A stretch of DNA of 64,000 nucleotides. Source: Deltaproteobacteria bacterium (GTDB lineage: Bacteria > Desulfobacterota > Deferrisomatia > Deferrisomatales > JACRMM01). The notes under the pieces are model-generated. The model was not told where the DNA came from, did no database searches, and saw nothing but the letters and a program-made list of their open reading frames with translations. A program made the translations under genes and the position numbers. The stretch lies in NCBI GenBank assembly GCA_016214985.1, contig JACRMM010000018.1, positions 124,001-188,000 on the forward strand. The letters are read 5' to 3'. Shown in pieces: positions 27,833 through 38,485 of this stretch (the stretch's first letter is position 1; every line of letters begins with the position of its first letter).

Positions 27833-29886
27833 CGCTCTCCTGTCTTCGGTTCCGGGCCCGCGGCGGGTCCGGCTCCCCTCCGGCCGAGGAGCTCCTCGGC
27901 CGTCTCCACGACGGCGACGGCCGTGATCCCCAGTTTCTCGGCCAGCACCTCCGCGGGGGCGGAGGCGCCAAACCGGTCGAGGCCCACCACCGCACCGTCG
28001 AGCCCCACGTAGTGCTCCCAGCCCAGGCGGGTGCCTGCCTCGACCGCGACGCGGACGCGCACCTCCGGCGGGAGAATCGACTCCCGATACTTCCGGGGCT
28101 CGCGATCGAAGAGCTCCCAGCTCGGCAGGGACACCACTCGCACGGACAGACCCCGGGCCGCGAGCTGGCGGCCCGCCGCGAGCGCCAGGTGCACCTCGGA
28201 GCCCGTGCCGATCACGATCACCTCCGGCGGGCCGGCCCCCGACTCCCAGAGACAGTAGCCGCCACGCCGGAGCCCGTCTGCCGGCGCGAGGACGCGGCGG
28301 TCGAGCACGGGAAGCTTCTGCCGGCTCAGCACCAGGGCGGTCGGACCGCCGGTGTTGAGCAGGGCCGCCCGCCACGCCTCCGCCGTCTCCGCACCGTCCG
28401 CGGGCCGGATGACGGTGAGGTTGGGCACGGCGCGCAGGCTCAGCAGGTGCTCCACGGGCTGGTGGGTCGGACCGTCCTCCCCCATGCCGATGCTGTCGTG
28501 GGTAAACACGTAGACCACGCGCAGCCCCATGAGCGCGGCGAGCCGCAGCGCGGGGCGCAGGTAGTCGGAGAAGGTGAGGAAGGTGGCCCCGTACGGGATG
28601 CAGCCGCCGTGAAGCGCCATCCCGTTGACGATCGCGGCCAACGCGTGCTCCCGGACCCCGAAGTGGACGTTGCGTCCGTCGGGGTGCTCGCGGCTCACGT
28701 CCCCGAGGCCGGCGAGCATCGTCTTCGTGCTCGGGGCCAGGTCCGCGGCTCCTCCCACCAGGCCCGGCACCGCCGCGGCGAGGGCCTGGAGGACGGCCCC
28801 GGAGGCGTCACGGGTGGCCAGAGGAGCGTCGGCCGGCCAGGAGAGGCGCCGCAAAGGTTCCTCCCACGCCTCCGGAAGCTCTCCAGCCAGGCGCCCCCGG
28901 AGCTCGGCGGCGAGCTCTGGATGGGCCCGGGTATACGAAGCCCACCGCGCCTGCCACTCGGCCTCGGCCGCCGCGCCGCGGCTTACGGCACCAGCCATGT
29001 GGGCCCGCACCTCGTCCGGCACCCGGAACGTCGGCTCGGCCGGCCACCCGAGCGCCTCCTTGGCGGCAAGGAGGTTCTTCCGGCCCAGGGGCTCGCCGTG
29101 GACCTTGGCAGTCCCCTGCTCGGGGCTGCCGTACCCGATGATCGTGCGGGAGACGATCAAAGACGGCCGCTCCCGATCACCCCGCGCCACGCCCAGGGCG
29201 GCGGCGACGGCGTCCGGGTCGAGGCCGTCGACCGGGCCCAGTACCTGCCACCCATAGGCCCGGAAGCGACCGCCTACGTCCTCCCGGAAGGCGAGGTCGG
29301 TGCTCCCCTCGATCTGGATCCGATTCGCGTCATACAGGCAGACGAGCTTCCCCAGTCCCCACGTTCCGGCGAGACTGGCCGCCTCGCTCGAGACCCCTTC
29401 CTGGAGGTCGCCGTCGGACGCCAGGACGTACGTCCAATGGTCGATCACCTCGTGTCCGGATCGGTTGAACCGGGCCGCGAGCCACCGCTCGGTGAGCGCC
29501 ATCCCCACCGCCATGGAGAACCCCTGGCCCAGGGGCCCGGTCGTCGCCTCCACGCCGGGGGTCAGGCCGTGCTCCGGGTGACCCGGCGTGCGGCTCTCCC
29601 ACTGCCGAAAGCGGCGCAGCTCGTCGAGGGAAAGGTTGTACCCGGTCAGGTGGAGCAGACCGTAGAGGAGCAGGCAGGCGTGTCCAGCCGACAGAACGAA
29701 GCGGTCCCGATCGGGCCACGCAGGGTTCGCGGGGTTGTGCTTCAGGAACCGGTCCCAGAGGGCGTACGCCGCGGCCGCGGCTCCCATGGGGGTTCCGGGG
29801 TGACCCGACCCGGCGCGCTCGACCGCATCGGCGGCGAGGAACCGGAGCGTGTCGATACACCTCCGATCCAGGATCGAGGGATCCAT
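27829..29886 (-). CDS. tkt: Transketolase
   Basis: A 685-residue thiamine diphosphate-dependent transketolase. It moves two-carbon units between pentose and other sugar phosphates. Motifs: [20 protein letters not shown] with the catalytic histidine, [20 protein letters not shown] and [13 protein letters not shown] for cofactor and metal binding, and [20 protein letters not shown] in the pyrimidine domain. The ATG at 29886 has GGGAGGAAG upstream. First gene of tkt - tal/pgi - rpiA, with four-base overlaps throughout. The 273 bases upstream, shared with the divergent thioredoxin-like gene, hold a CCGAGG/CCTCGG stem but no promoter I could place. Confidence 0.96.
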   Translation of the reverse strand: MDPSILDRRCIDTLRFLAADAVERAGSGHPGTPMGAAAAAYALWDRFLKHNPANPAWPDRDRFVLSAGHACLLLYGLLHLTGYNLSLDELRRFRQWESRTPGHPEHGLTPGVEATTGPLGQGFSMAVGMALTERWLAARFNRSGHEVIDHWTYVLASDGDLQEGVSSEAASLAGTWGLGKLVCLYDANRIQIEGSTDLAFREDVGGRFRAYGWQVLGPVDGLDPDAVAAALGVARGDRERPSLIVSRTIIGYGSPEQGTAKVHGEPLGRKNLLAAKEALGWPAEPTFRVPDEVRAHMAGAVSRGAAAEAEWQARWASYTRAHPELAAELRGRLAGELPEAWEEPLRRLSWPADAPLATRDASGAVLQALAAAVPGLVGGAADLAPSTKTMLAGLGDVSREHPDGRNVHFGVREHALAAIVNGMALHGGCIPYGATFLTFSDYLRPALRLAALMGLRVVYVFTHDSIGMGEDGPTHQPVEHLLSLRAVPNLTVIRPADGAETAEAWRAALLNTGGPTALVLSRQKLPVLDRRVLAPADGLRRGGYCLWESGAGPPEVIVIGTGSEVHLALAAGRQLAARGLSVRVVSLPSWELFDREPRKYRESILPPEVRVRVAVEAGTRLGWEHYVGLDGAVVGLDRFGASAPAEVLAEKLGITAVAVVETAEELLGRRGAGPAAGPEPKTGER

Positions 29887-30159
29887 GGCGTTCGCTTCCT
29901 CCCAAGAAGGGTGCGGGAACCTCCTCCGAGGGGATGCCCGTTGGGGTCCTCGGAGAGGGTCAGCAGACCGTGAGGGAGCAACGATACCCCGATTTCTGCC
30001 GGGCGCCACCCGACCACCCGGTCTTTTCGCGCCCTCCCGCGACCGGCCCCGGCGCCGGATCTTGCGCGATTTCCCTTATGGCGCGGGCCCAAGCGGCCGA
30101 TACGACCGGGAGGCGCGCGGCTCGCTGCGCCCCACCGACGGACAGGATCGGGGGATGTC

Positions 30160-30723
30160 ATGGAAGACCGCACCCGGAAGATGGGCGTTCGAAAACGAAA
30201 ACGGGCGGGGGCCGCCGCCCTGTTTCTGGTGACCGTCCTGTGGCTCGCGGCGGCGCCCCTCACGGCGTCTGCAGCCGGGATGGGAGTCGGGGACTCGGTT
30301 CCGTCCCTGTCACTGCGGGCCGCGGAGGGTGGGGTCTACGACCTTCGGGCGGAGCTGGAAACGGGCCCGGTCCTGCTGGCGTTCGTGAGCCCCAAGTGCA
30401 CGCCCTGCCGGGAGAGCCGCCCGGTCCTCGATCGGGTCGCCCGGGCCTACGGTCCCGCCTGCGGGCTCTCGATCGTCTCGGTGTTGCTGGGGTACGGCCC
30501 GGCGTCCTCGGACCCCGAGCTCCCGACATCGGAGCGGCTCCTCCAGGGAGACGAGGCCATGGCCCAGGCCTATGGTGTGTTCGGGACGCCAGTGTTCTAT
30601 CTCGTGGGCCGAAACGGCACCGTGCTCTGGAAGCACGTCGGGCGCCTCGTCGCGGGCCCGGCCGAGCGCGCCCTGGACGACGCCATCGACGCCGAGCTCG
30701 CGGCGACCGCCCTGGCCCGGTAA
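30160..30723 (+). CDS. Periplasmic TlpA/ResA-type thioredoxin-like protein
   Basis: A 187-residue exported redox protein. Residues 1-39 form a signal peptide with a long basic start (RTRKMGVRKRKR) and an AxA cleavage site near ASAAG. The thioredoxin-fold core has PVLLAFVSPKCTPCRESRPV with the CxxC pair at Cys80 and Cys83, and a cis-Pro loop FGTPVFYLVGRNG. Length fits the TlpA/AhpC-TSA family. It may reduce disulfides in the periplasm, for example in cytochrome c maturation, but no partner genes lie nearby. An alternative ATG seven codons in would shorten the signal peptide. It is divergent from tkt and convergent with the response regulator. Confidence 0.87.
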   Translation: MEDRTRKMGVRKRKRAGAAALFLVTVLWLAAAPLTASAAGMGVGDSVPSLSLRAAEGGVYDLRAELETGPVLLAFVSPKCTPCRESRPVLDRVARAYGPACGLSIVSVLLGYGPASSDPELPTSERLLQGDEAMAQAYGVFGTPVFYLVGRNGTVLWKHVGRLVAGPAERALDDAIDAELAATALAR

Positions 30724-30768
30724 CCGCGACCCGCCCGCGGGCCTTCGACCTTCGCGGCCTTTCCCCTT

Positions 30769-31128
30769 TTACAGCTCGCGCACGATCTCGACCAGCCGCT
30801 TTGGATCGAAGGGCTTGGGCAGGAAGCGGGTGGCTCCGGCCGCCAGCCCCTTGGCCTCGTCGGCCGGCGTGCTCTTGGCGGTCAGCAGGACGATCGGCAC
30901 CGCGGCATAGCCCTCGGCCGCACGAAGCGCCCGGCAGACGTCGAGGCCCGACATCCCGGGCATGACCACGTCGAGCACGACCACGTCGAACCCGGTCTCG
31001 GCGGCCAGGGCCAGGGCTTCGCGGCCGTTTGCCGCGGTGCGCACCTCGTAGCCCTCCCGCGAGAACAGGTCGCCCAGCGAGAGGAGGATCAGTTCATCGT
31101 CGTCCACGAGGAGAAGCGTTCCGGCCAT
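30769..31128 (-). CDS. Single-domain response regulator
   Basis: A 119-residue CheY-like receiver with no output domain. Acidic pocket Asp10/Asp11 (LLLVDDDELI), phospho-acceptor Asp53 (VVVLDVVMPGMSG), the switch Thr in VLLTAKST and the conserved Lys in FLPKPFDPKR. It lies just downstream of the sensor kinase gene on the same strand, 38 bases away, so that kinase is the likely phosphodonor. Without an output domain it must signal by protein contact or act in a phosphorelay. Confidence 0.92.
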   Translation of the reverse strand: MAGTLLLVDDDELILLSLGDLFSREGYEVRTAANGREALALAAETGFDVVVLDVVMPGMSGLDVCRALRAAEGYAAVPIVLLTAKSTPADEAKGLAAGATRFLPKPFDPKRLVEIVREL

Positions 31129-31166
31129 GGCTCTGCCTCCTGAGAGGCCGCGGAAGCGGCGCTGGG

Positions 31167-33134
31167 TCAGACGGTCGCGTTCGAGGACGGCCGGACCGGG
31201 AGGAGCACCCGAAAGCAGGCTCCCCCCTCGGGCCCGTTCGAGACCTCGATGCGGCCCCCGTGCTGCTCCACGATCCCGTAACTGATCGAGAGGCCGAGGC
31301 CCGTGCCCTGGCCCGCCTCCTTGGTGGTGAAGAAGGGCTCGAAGATCTTCCCCCGGAGGCCCGGCGGAACACCCGGCCCGGTGTCGGTCACGTCGAGGGC
31401 TACCGCTGGCCGGCCTCCGAGCTCGGACGCCGACGCCGCAAACGTCACCCGGCGCGGCCCCTCCACGCCCTCCAGCGCGTCCCTCGCGTTGGCGATCAGG
31501 TTCAGGAAGACCTGCTCGAGGGCGTTCGCGTCGCCGAGGATCCTCGGGAGGTCAGGCGCCAGATCCTTCTCGACCTCGATGCCCCGGTTGAGGAGCTGCT
31601 GCCCCGAGAGGAGGAGCGCGTTCTCCAGGGGCAGGAGGGGGTCGAGCTCCCGGAGCTCGAGACTCGTCTCCCGAGAGAACTCTTTGAGGTGGTCGACGAT
31701 CTTCGACACCCGCTCGTTGCAGCGCTGAAGGATCCCGAGGCGGCTCCGGTTGGGGCACCCGGCCGGGCACTCCGCCTGCTCCATCAGGTAGAGCGTCGTC
31801 GTGGAGGCCATGAGAGGGTTGTTGATCTCGTGGGCAACCCCGGAGACCAGGTCTCCCAGGGCTCGAAGCTTCATGGTCTGGATCAGTCGGGCCTGGGTCT
31901 GGCGCAGGTCGGCCTTGAGCTTTCGTTCCGCGCTGGTGTCGGAGAAGATCCCCAGGGTGCCCTGCTCCCGCCCGGTGCTGTCGCGAAGGATCGAGGCCGA
32001 GGTGCGGATTGGGACGACGCGGTCGCGGCCGATCATCTCCATCTCGAAGTTCGTGAGGTTCCCCTGCTCGCGCAGCAGGCGCATGATCCGTCGGGCCTGC
32101 TCCTTGCCCGCGGGGTAGTAGCCCCAGATCTCCCGGCCCACCATGTCGTCACGGCCATAGCCCAGCATCACCTCGAGCCCCCGGTTGACCCAGGTGATCT
32201 CCCCGTGGAGATCGGTCGTCACGATCCCGTCCACGGTGCTCTGCACGAGGCTCCGGTATCGCTCCCGCGAGTCGGCCAGGGCTTGGGTCCGCTCGTGGAT
32301 GAGGCGCTCCATCTCCTGGGTCTTCTCGCGCACCTGCTCCGCCATCGCGTTGAACGACCGCCCCAGGGCGGAGAGCTCGTCGCCGCCGGGACGGAGCTCG
32401 ACGCGGGCATCGAGGTCTCCGGCGGCCATCCGGCGCGCGGCCTCGGCGAGGAGGAGGAGGGGACGGGTCAGCACCCGCCCCGTGCCCCACGTCAGGGCGA
32501 AGACCAGCAGGACACTGCCGAGCACCAGGGGAGCGGTGTAGAGACCGAGCCGCCCCACAGCGCCGAACACCTCCTCCTCGTAGCTGCCCGCGGCCACGAT
32601 CCAGTCCCAACGCCGGAAGTACCGGAACTTCAGGATCTTCATCCGGGGTGTGGTGTCGCCCGCCTCCTCGTTCGTCCAGGGGTACCGGATCGTCCCCACC
32701 GCCTCGGGCCCGAGCCGCACGGCCTCGTCGCAGATCGCGCGGATGAAGGGGAAGCCCTTGGAGTCTCGGCTGTCGAAGATGTTCTGCCCCTGCTTCGACG
32801 GGTGGATCAGGAGCGTCCCCCGGCTGTTCATCGCGTAGGCGTACCCCGTCGAGCCCACCTTCACCGTGTGAAACACCGCCTCGAGGAACCGGATGTCGGA
32901 GGGCGTGGGCCGAGGCGCGGCCGCGGCCTCCTCGCAGGGGCGGACCCTTCGTTCGAAGTCGCACACCCGGTAGAGGTGATTGACGACGTTCGTCAGCTCC
33001 AACGCCGCGGCGCTCTGGAGGCTCCGGCGGAAGAACCCGACGGCGAGGAGCTCCGCCGCGAGCAGGGGCAGCACCACCGCCCACAGGATCAGCCCGAGCT
33101 TTCGGCGCAGGGGGAGGTCTCGGAGCCCGATCAC
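31167..33134 (-). CDS. Cache-HAMP-PAS sensor histidine kinase
   Basis: A 655-residue membrane kinase. TM1 is near residues 12-32. A periplasmic single-Cache domain follows ([35 protein letters not shown]), then TM2 near 195-215 and a HAMP domain. Next come a PAS domain ([20 protein letters not shown]), a HisKA-like dimerisation helix with [15 protein letters not shown] (His near 433) and an HATPase_c domain with N, G1 and G2 boxes ([30 protein letters not shown]). Cache domains commonly bind small organic acids or amines. The GTG start overlaps the stop of the deacetylase gene (GTGA). The single receiver gene downstream completes the system. Confidence 0.93.
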   Translation of the reverse strand: MIGLRDLPLRRKLGLILWAVVLPLLAAELLAVGFFRRSLQSAAALELTNVVNHLYRVCDFERRVRPCEEAAAAPRPTPSDIRFLEAVFHTVKVGSTGYAYAMNSRGTLLIHPSKQGQNIFDSRDSKGFPFIRAICDEAVRLGPEAVGTIRYPWTNEEAGDTTPRMKILKFRYFRRWDWIVAAGSYEEEVFGAVGRLGLYTAPLVLGSVLLVFALTWGTGRVLTRPLLLLAEAARRMAAGDLDARVELRPGGDELSALGRSFNAMAEQVREKTQEMERLIHERTQALADSRERYRSLVQSTVDGIVTTDLHGEITWVNRGLEVMLGYGRDDMVGREIWGYYPAGKEQARRIMRLLREQGNLTNFEMEMIGRDRVVPIRTSASILRDSTGREQGTLGIFSDTSAERKLKADLRQTQARLIQTMKLRALGDLVSGVAHEINNPLMASTTTLYLMEQAECPAGCPNRSRLGILQRCNERVSKIVDHLKEFSRETSLELRELDPLLPLENALLLSGQQLLNRGIEVEKDLAPDLPRILGDANALEQVFLNLIANARDALEGVEGPRRVTFAASASELGGRPAVALDVTDTGPGVPPGLRGKIFEPFFTTKEAGQGTGLGLSISYGIVEQHGGRIEVSNGPEGGACFRVLLPVRPSSNATV

Positions 33135-34267
33135 GGCAGCTTCGCCCCGAGCCGGGGAAACACAGTTCGCTGGAGGTACGAAACCACTCGGTCGGCCTGC
33201 TCCCACGCCCTCTCCTTGGGCTCTCCCCGGGTGGGGACCGGCGGGTCGAACAGGGGCTCCATGTCGCGGCCGTGCATGGCGCCTCCCAGCAGCGCGGCGT
33301 AGTCCTCCTCGGGCGCGAGCCCTGAGAGGGCCGACCACGCGAGGGTCCAGCAGCGGGCCGTCCGGTAGATGTCGTAGCCGCCGCCCCCCAGGGCGGCGAG
33401 GCGGGGGGCGTTCTCGCACAGCGCGGTCACGGCCGCGTGGTATCCGTTGTTGGTCAGCCGAAGGTGGGTGAGAGGGTCGGAGACGGTGGTGTCGGCGCCG
33501 AGCTGGGCGAGCACCAGATCAGGCTGAAACGCATCCAGCAGGGGCGGGACGACCCGCCGGAAGACGCTGACGTACACCTCGTCGTCCGTGCGCTCGAGCA
33601 ACGGCACGTTGACGTTGAAGCCCTCGCCCCGGCCCTCGCCGATCTCGGTCTCGGCGCCGCTCCAGGGGTACAGAGTCTCGCCCGACTCGTGCAACGAGAC
33701 GGTGAGCACGCGGTCGTCGTCGTAGAATGCCTCCTGGACGCCGTTTCCGTGATGGGCGTCGAGGTCCACGCAGGCCACCCGCAGCCCCCGGGCCCGCAGG
33801 TGCTCCAGCGCAACGCCCATGTCGTTGACGTAGCAGAAACCTTCGGCGTGGCCGCGGCCCGCGTGGTGGAACCCCCCGACCGGCTGGAAGGTTCGATCGA
33901 CCGCACCGTCCGCCACGAGGTCCACGGCCCGAAGCGTCGCCCCCGCAGCCCGTAGGCAGAAGTCGTAGATCCCCGGCAGGAGCGGGCACTCCTCGGTGCC
34001 CAGACCCCGGGCCAGGGCCTCGAGGCTCGGCCCCTCCCCGCCGCTGACCCTGCGGAGCACGTCCAGGTACTCCGGCTCGTGGAACAGACCGAGGGCCTCG
34101 TCGTCGGCCGGACCGGGCTCCATCTGGGAGGCTTCCGGGGAGTCGAACAGCCCGCAGCGACGGCAGAGCTCTCGGGCGTTTCGCGCGCGGAGCGGCTTGA
34201 ACGGGTGATCGTCGCCGTAGTCGAATCCGGCGAGGACCTCGGAGTAGAGAAACACCGCGCGGGGCAT
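33131..34267 (-). CDS. HDAC-family (AcuC-like) deacetylase
   Basis: A 378-residue member of the arginase/deacetylase fold, class I HDAC-like. It should hydrolyse acetyl-lysine or another acetyl amide with a zinc ion. Seen are the catalytic His pair region [20 protein letters not shown], the metal ligands in [19 protein letters not shown], and the third Asp in [15 protein letters not shown], plus a C-terminal LGGGGYD. Bacterial AcuC proteins deacetylate acetyl-CoA synthetase; that role is only inferred here. The ATG at 34267 has AGGAGGG about ten bases upstream. The stop overlaps the start of the sensor kinase gene, an unusual coupling of deacetylation and two-component signalling. Confidence 0.9.
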   Translation of the reverse strand: MPRAVFLYSEVLAGFDYGDDHPFKPLRARNARELCRRCGLFDSPEASQMEPGPADDEALGLFHEPEYLDVLRRVSGGEGPSLEALARGLGTEECPLLPGIYDFCLRAAGATLRAVDLVADGAVDRTFQPVGGFHHAGRGHAEGFCYVNDMGVALEHLRARGLRVACVDLDAHHGNGVQEAFYDDDRVLTVSLHESGETLYPWSGAETEIGEGRGEGFNVNVPLLERTDDEVYVSVFRRVVPPLLDAFQPDLVLAQLGADTTVSDPLTHLRLTNNGYHAAVTALCENAPRLAALGGGGYDIYRTARCWTLAWSALSGLAPEEDYAALLGGAMHGRDMEPLFDPPVPTRGEPKERAWEQADRVVSYLQRTVFPRLGAKLP

Positions 34268-34506
34268 GGGAGCCAACCCTCCTGACGGTAAACGGAGTCG
34301 CAAACGGCCCCAACGTATACCGGTTTCCGTGCGGCCCACAAGAGACCCGCCGCACCTTTTCCCAATCGCTGTCCGCCCGCGTCCGGTGCTCTGCCGCCCT
34401 TGCGCCGACGGAAGCCACGAGTACCCTCTGCGCCCGGACGGCACAGGGCCGCGGGAGCGCCGCGGGCCGCGCGTACCGCCGCGACGGCAGAGAGAGGAGA
34501 CCGCGC

Positions 34507-36441
34507 ATGGAGTCCAGTACGCCCCAACCAGGCGGGAGCTTTCCGCGGCTCCGGCAGCTCTTCAACGGAAAGAGCACGCCGGGGCAAGGGGTGGACCCCA
34601 AGCAGCGGCAGGTCCGGTTTTCGATCTTCTTCTTCTTCCTCACTCTCTTCCTGATCACGCTGCTCCACGACGCCTACCTCGCCTCCCAGGTGGAGACGAT
34701 CCCCTACTCGACGTTCAAGGAGCTGGTGGCGCAGGGCAAGGTGGAGAACCTCGTCCTGGCGCCGGATCGGATCCAGGGCTCCCACAAGGAAGCCAAGGGA
34801 CCGGAACGCCGCTTCGTCACCGTTCGGGTCGCCGACCCCGACCTGGTGAAGCTCCTCGACGAGCACAAGATCCCCTACTCCGGAAGCGTCGAGAACAAGT
34901 GGCTGCCTGCCCTGCTCTCGTGGCTCCTGCCCGTCGGTCTCCTGGTCCTCTTCTGGAGCTTCATGATGCGGAAGATGGGGTCGGGACCCCAGGGCGTGCT
35001 CTCGATCGGGAAGTCGAAGGCCCGGATCTACGCCGAAAAGGAGGTCGGCGTGACGTTCGCGGACGTGGCCGGCATCGACGAGGCCAAGGCCGAGCTCGAG
35101 GAGATCGTCGAGTTTCTGAAGACGCCCGGGAAGTTCCAGCGCCTCGGCGGGCGCATCCCCAAGGGCGTCCTGCTCGTGGGCGCGCCCGGCACGGGCAAGA
35201 CCCTGCTCGCCCGGGCGGTGGCCGGCGAGGCGGGGGTGCCCTTCTACAGCCTGAGCGGGTCGGACTTCGTCGAGATGTTCGTCGGCGTTGGCGCCGCCCG
35301 TGTCCGAGACCTCTTCGCCCAGGCCAAGCAGAACGCGCCGTGCATCATCTTCGTCGACGAGCTCGACGCCCTGGGCAAGGCCCGGGGCGTCGGCGTCATG
35401 GGCGGCCACGACGAGCGCGAGCAGACACTGAACCAGCTGCTCGTCGAGATGGACGGCTTCGACACGACCGCCGGGGTCATGATCATGGCCGCGACCAACC
35501 GGCCGGAGATCCTCGACCCGGCGCTGCTGCGCCCCGGCCGCTTTGACCGCCACGTGGCCATCGACCGGCCCGACATCCGGGGTCGGGAGGCGATCCTCAA
35601 GATCCACTCGAGGACCGTGGAGCTCGCCCCGGACGTGGACCTCAAGGAGGTCGCAGGCATGACCCCGGGCTTCGCGGGCGCCGACCTCGCCAATCTGGTG
35701 AACGAGGCAGCGCTTCTCGCAGCGCGGCGCGACCTGGAGCGCGTGACGATGTCGGAGTTTCGAGAGGCCGTGGATCGGATCACGGGAGGCCTCGAAAAGC
35801 GAAACCGCGCGATCAATCCGCGGGAGAAGGAGATCGTGTCGCACCACGAGGCCGGGCACGCGCTCGTGGCCATGACCTTGGAGCATGTCGATCCGGTCAA
35901 CAAGATCTCGATCATCCCGCGCGGGTTCGGCGCGCTGGGATACACCAAGCAACTGCCGACCGAGGACCGGTACCTGATGACTCGGACCGAGCTCGTGGAC
36001 CGGGTGGCCGTGCTCCTGGGCGGGCGCGTCGCGGAGGAGCTGGTGTTCGGCGACGTCTCCACCGGCGCCCAGAACGACCTGCAGCGCGCGAGCGACATCG
36101 TGGGCAACATGGTCACCGAGTATGGGATGAGCGAGCGCATCGGACTTCGCACCTACCCCCGCGACCCCCGGCCGGCCTACCTGGAAGGGCAAGGAGGGTC
36201 GCCGAACCGCGACTTCAGCGAGAAGACGGCGCAGGAGATCGACGAAGAGGTGGCCCGCCTCCTCGAGGAGGCGCACACGAGGGTCCGGGCGATCCTGGGG
36301 CAGCGCAGGGAGCTCCTGGGAAGGCTGGCCCGGCTGCTGCTGGAGCGCGAGGTCCTGGAGGGAGAGGAACTGGCCCGCTTCGCCCGCGAGGCGCGCGGCG
36401 CAGAACCCGCGGCGCCCTCGGTGCCTCCGCCGTCCGCGTGA
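34507..36441 (+). CDS. ftsH: ATP-dependent zinc metalloprotease FtsH
   Basis: A 644-residue membrane-bound AAA+ protease that extracts and degrades membrane and short-lived cytoplasmic proteins. TM1 is at about 38-56 ([16 protein letters not shown]), with a small periplasmic domain and TM2 at about 133-150. Walker A GAPGTGKT is at 225-232, followed by Walker [13 protein letters not shown] and an SRH with [20 protein letters not shown]. The zinc-binding [12 protein letters not shown] is near residue 447. A cytoplasmic N-terminal stretch of about 37 residues precedes TM1, longer than in E. coli FtsH. It may be a second, paralogous FtsH, since none of the usual neighbours (tilS, folP, hpt) are present. 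Confidence 0.95.
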   Translation: MESSTPQPGGSFPRLRQLFNGKSTPGQGVDPKQRQVRFSIFFFFLTLFLITLLHDAYLASQVETIPYSTFKELVAQGKVENLVLAPDRIQGSHKEAKGPERRFVTVRVADPDLVKLLDEHKIPYSGSVENKWLPALLSWLLPVGLLVLFWSFMMRKMGSGPQGVLSIGKSKARIYAEKEVGVTFADVAGIDEAKAELEEIVEFLKTPGKFQRLGGRIPKGVLLVGAPGTGKTLLARAVAGEAGVPFYSLSGSDFVEMFVGVGAARVRDLFAQAKQNAPCIIFVDELDALGKARGVGVMGGHDEREQTLNQLLVEMDGFDTTAGVMIMAATNRPEILDPALLRPGRFDRHVAIDRPDIRGREAILKIHSRTVELAPDVDLKEVAGMTPGFAGADLANLVNEAALLAARRDLERVTMSEFREAVDRITGGLEKRNRAINPREKEIVSHHEAGHALVAMTLEHVDPVNKISIIPRGFGALGYTKQLPTEDRYLMTRTELVDRVAVLLGGRVAEELVFGDVSTGAQNDLQRASDIVGNMVTEYGMSERIGLRTYPRDPRPAYLEGQGGSPNRDFSEKTAQEIDEEVARLLEEAHTRVRAILGQRRELLGRLARLLLEREVLEGEELARFAREARGAEPAAPSVPPPSA

Positions 36442-36478
36442 TCTCCGACGCCTGAGCCGGGGATGGATACGGGGGCCG

Positions 36479-36590
36479 GTTCGGGGCCTCGCCGGAGCGC
36501 GGGCAGGCGCCTTGGAAGGACGTTCCGGCGGGGTGAAGAGGCTTCGGACGCCCCGATCGGGGTCGAAGCCACGACAGCCAAAGGATCCTG
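36479..36590 (+). repeat. Structured intergenic repeat, copy 1 (3' of ftsH)
   Basis: About 110 bases that align with 50355-50476 along their whole length, best in the first 60 bases: GGGGCCTC, CCGGAG, GCGGGCAGGCG, CCTTGG, TCCGGCGGG and GGATCC blocks occur in the same order. It contains a strong hairpin at 36540-36570: GGCTTCG / CGAAGCC enclosing CCCCGATCGGGG. It begins 38 bases after the ftsH stop. It could be a REP-like element, a terminator variant or a small RNA. Confidence 0.6.
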
Positions 36591-36664
36591 CCCGCCGGAG
36601 ACGAGGTCCCGAACCGGCGTGACCGCCTCTCTCCTTGTCTCGGTCCGCAGACCCGGGGCCCGGC

Positions 36665-38485
36665 TCATCCCCTCCCGAACAGGCGCAGGATCCCGAGCGA
36701 GAGCCCGGGCACGTAGGTGATGACGATGACTCCCCCGGCGAGGATGGCGAGCAAGGGCAGGGTGCAGCGGGCCACCCGAACCATGGGGACGCCGAAGCGC
36801 GACGAGGAGAGGAGGAGGTTCAGACCGGCGGGCGGGAAGAGGAAACCGAGCTCGAGGTTCGCGAGGAAGATCACGCCCAGGTGCACCGGGTCCACACCGA
36901 AGGCCGCGCCGGCCGGAGCCACCAGGGGCGCGAGCACGACGATGGCCGCGTAGATCTCCAGGACACTGCCGAGCACCAGCAGGAAGACGTTGAGCGCGAG
37001 CAGGAACACCAGCGGCGAGACGATGCGGGACTGGATGAGGACGAGCAGGCGTTGGGGAACCTGGGCGTCGACGAGGTAGCTGGTCAACCCCAGGGCGCTC
37101 GCGAGCAGGATCAGCACGGCGCCCACCAGCGTGCCGCCCTTCACGAGCACGCGCGGCACGTCGGCACGGATCCGCAAATCCCGCGTGAGAATGCATTCGA
37201 TCACGAGCGCGTACGCGAATGCCGCGGCCGCGGTCTCCACCATGGAGGCCAGCCCCGAGGCGAAGAGCGCGACGACCACCACCGGCACCGAGAGCTCCCA
37301 CTTGGCGTCCCATCCTGCGGCGACGAACTCCCGCCACGCGAACGCTTGCCGCGGCACCCGAGTCCGCACGCCGACGAGCACCCCGTAGAGCGCGACCAGG
37401 AGCACGAGGAGCGCACCGGGCACGAGTGCCGCGAGGTAGAGGCTGTCCGCGGGAACCTTCGCCACCACGCTGTAGAGGATGACGGGGAGGCTCGGCGGGA
37501 AGAGGAGGCCAAGGCTTCCGGCGGCCGTCACGAGGCCGAGGGAGAAGCCTTCGGAGTACCCCTCCTCCCGGAGCACCGGGTACACGAGCCCCCCCAGCGC
37601 GATGATCGTCACGCCCGAGCCGCCGGTAAACGTCGTGAAGAGCGCGCACACCGCGGTGACGAGCACGGCCACGCCCCCGGGCATCCAGCCAAAGAGCGAC
37701 CGGAAGAAGCGCACGAGCCGATGGGAGGCGTTGGTCTCGGCCAGCACATAGCCACAGGCCGTGAGGAGAGGGATCGCGGGAAGGGTCGGCGACTCGACGA
37801 GCCGGAAGATCTCGGCCGAGACGGCGGCGACCGGCGTTCCGTCGCCGAGGAAGAGCAGGAGCGCCGCTCCCCCCATGGCCGCGAAGACCGGGGCCCCGAC
37901 CGCGGTCGCCGCGAGGAGCAGGCCGATCAGGAGCCAGAGCCCCGGACCCGCCGGGACCGTCTGGGGCACCATCCCGAGGCCCAGCACGCCGGCCGCGAGG
38001 GCCGCCGACGTCAGCCGGCCGGGCCAGCCCGTCGACGCCTGGGTCAGGAAGCGGACCGCCATGACAGCCAGGGCCGCCGGCATCACACACTCCCCCGCCC
38101 ACACGGGCAGGCCGATGGGCAACACCTCGCCGCCGATCCGGTCGGCGAGCACAACCTGGGCGCTGGACCAGGTCAGGGCGGCGCATACGGTCGCGCCGGC
38201 GGTCGACGAGACGAAGCGCGTGGCGCCCCGGAAGCCGGCGGCGCCCAGGAGCTCGGCCGTGGAGAGCGTCAGGTGCGCCCGCTCCCGGGTGGCGACGAGC
38301 CCGCCGAGAAACGTGAGCCAGAGCATCAGCTGCTTCAGGTACAGGTCGGCGCCGGGAAGGTGGATCCCTCCGAGGGGCCGCCCCAGGAAGCCCACGAGCG
38401 GTACCGCGGCGGCCAGCAGGAAGGCGGTCACCAGCCCCGCCGACTCGGCCCGGGCAACGCCCCCTTTCAGGGCCGGAAGGATCAC
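36665..38485 (-). CDS. TRAP transporter, fused small and large membrane subunits (DctQ-DctM)
   Basis: A 606-residue integral membrane protein. The first about 160 residues, with four helices, are DctQ-like (LKQLMLWLTFLGGLVATRER). The rest, with about twelve helices, is DctM-like (GDGTPVAAVSAEIFRL, FTTFTGGSGVTIIALGGLVY, SLGLLFPPSLPVILYSVVA, LGFLFPPAGLNLLLSSSRF). TRAP transporters take up substrates, often organic acids, with an ion gradient and a periplasmic binding protein. The GTG start overlaps the dctP stop (GTGA). Fusion of Q and M is known in TRAP systems, including the TatT-linked type suggested by the neighbouring gene. Confidence 0.92.
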   Translation of the reverse strand: MILPALKGGVARAESAGLVTAFLLAAAVPLVGFLGRPLGGIHLPGADLYLKQLMLWLTFLGGLVATRERAHLTLSTAELLGAAGFRGATRFVSSTAGATVCAALTWSSAQVVLADRIGGEVLPIGLPVWAGECVMPAALAVMAVRFLTQASTGWPGRLTSAALAAGVLGLGMVPQTVPAGPGLWLLIGLLLAATAVGAPVFAAMGGAALLLFLGDGTPVAAVSAEIFRLVESPTLPAIPLLTACGYVLAETNASHRLVRFFRSLFGWMPGGVAVLVTAVCALFTTFTGGSGVTIIALGGLVYPVLREEGYSEGFSLGLVTAAGSLGLLFPPSLPVILYSVVAKVPADSLYLAALVPGALLVLLVALYGVLVGVRTRVPRQAFAWREFVAAGWDAKWELSVPVVVVALFASGLASMVETAAAAFAYALVIECILTRDLRIRADVPRVLVKGGTLVGAVLILLASALGLTSYLVDAQVPQRLLVLIQSRIVSPLVFLLALNVFLLVLGSVLEIYAAIVVLAPLVAPAGAAFGVDPVHLGVIFLANLELGFLFPPAGLNLLLSSSRFGVPMVRVARCTLPLLAILAGGVIVITYVPGLSLGILRLFGRG

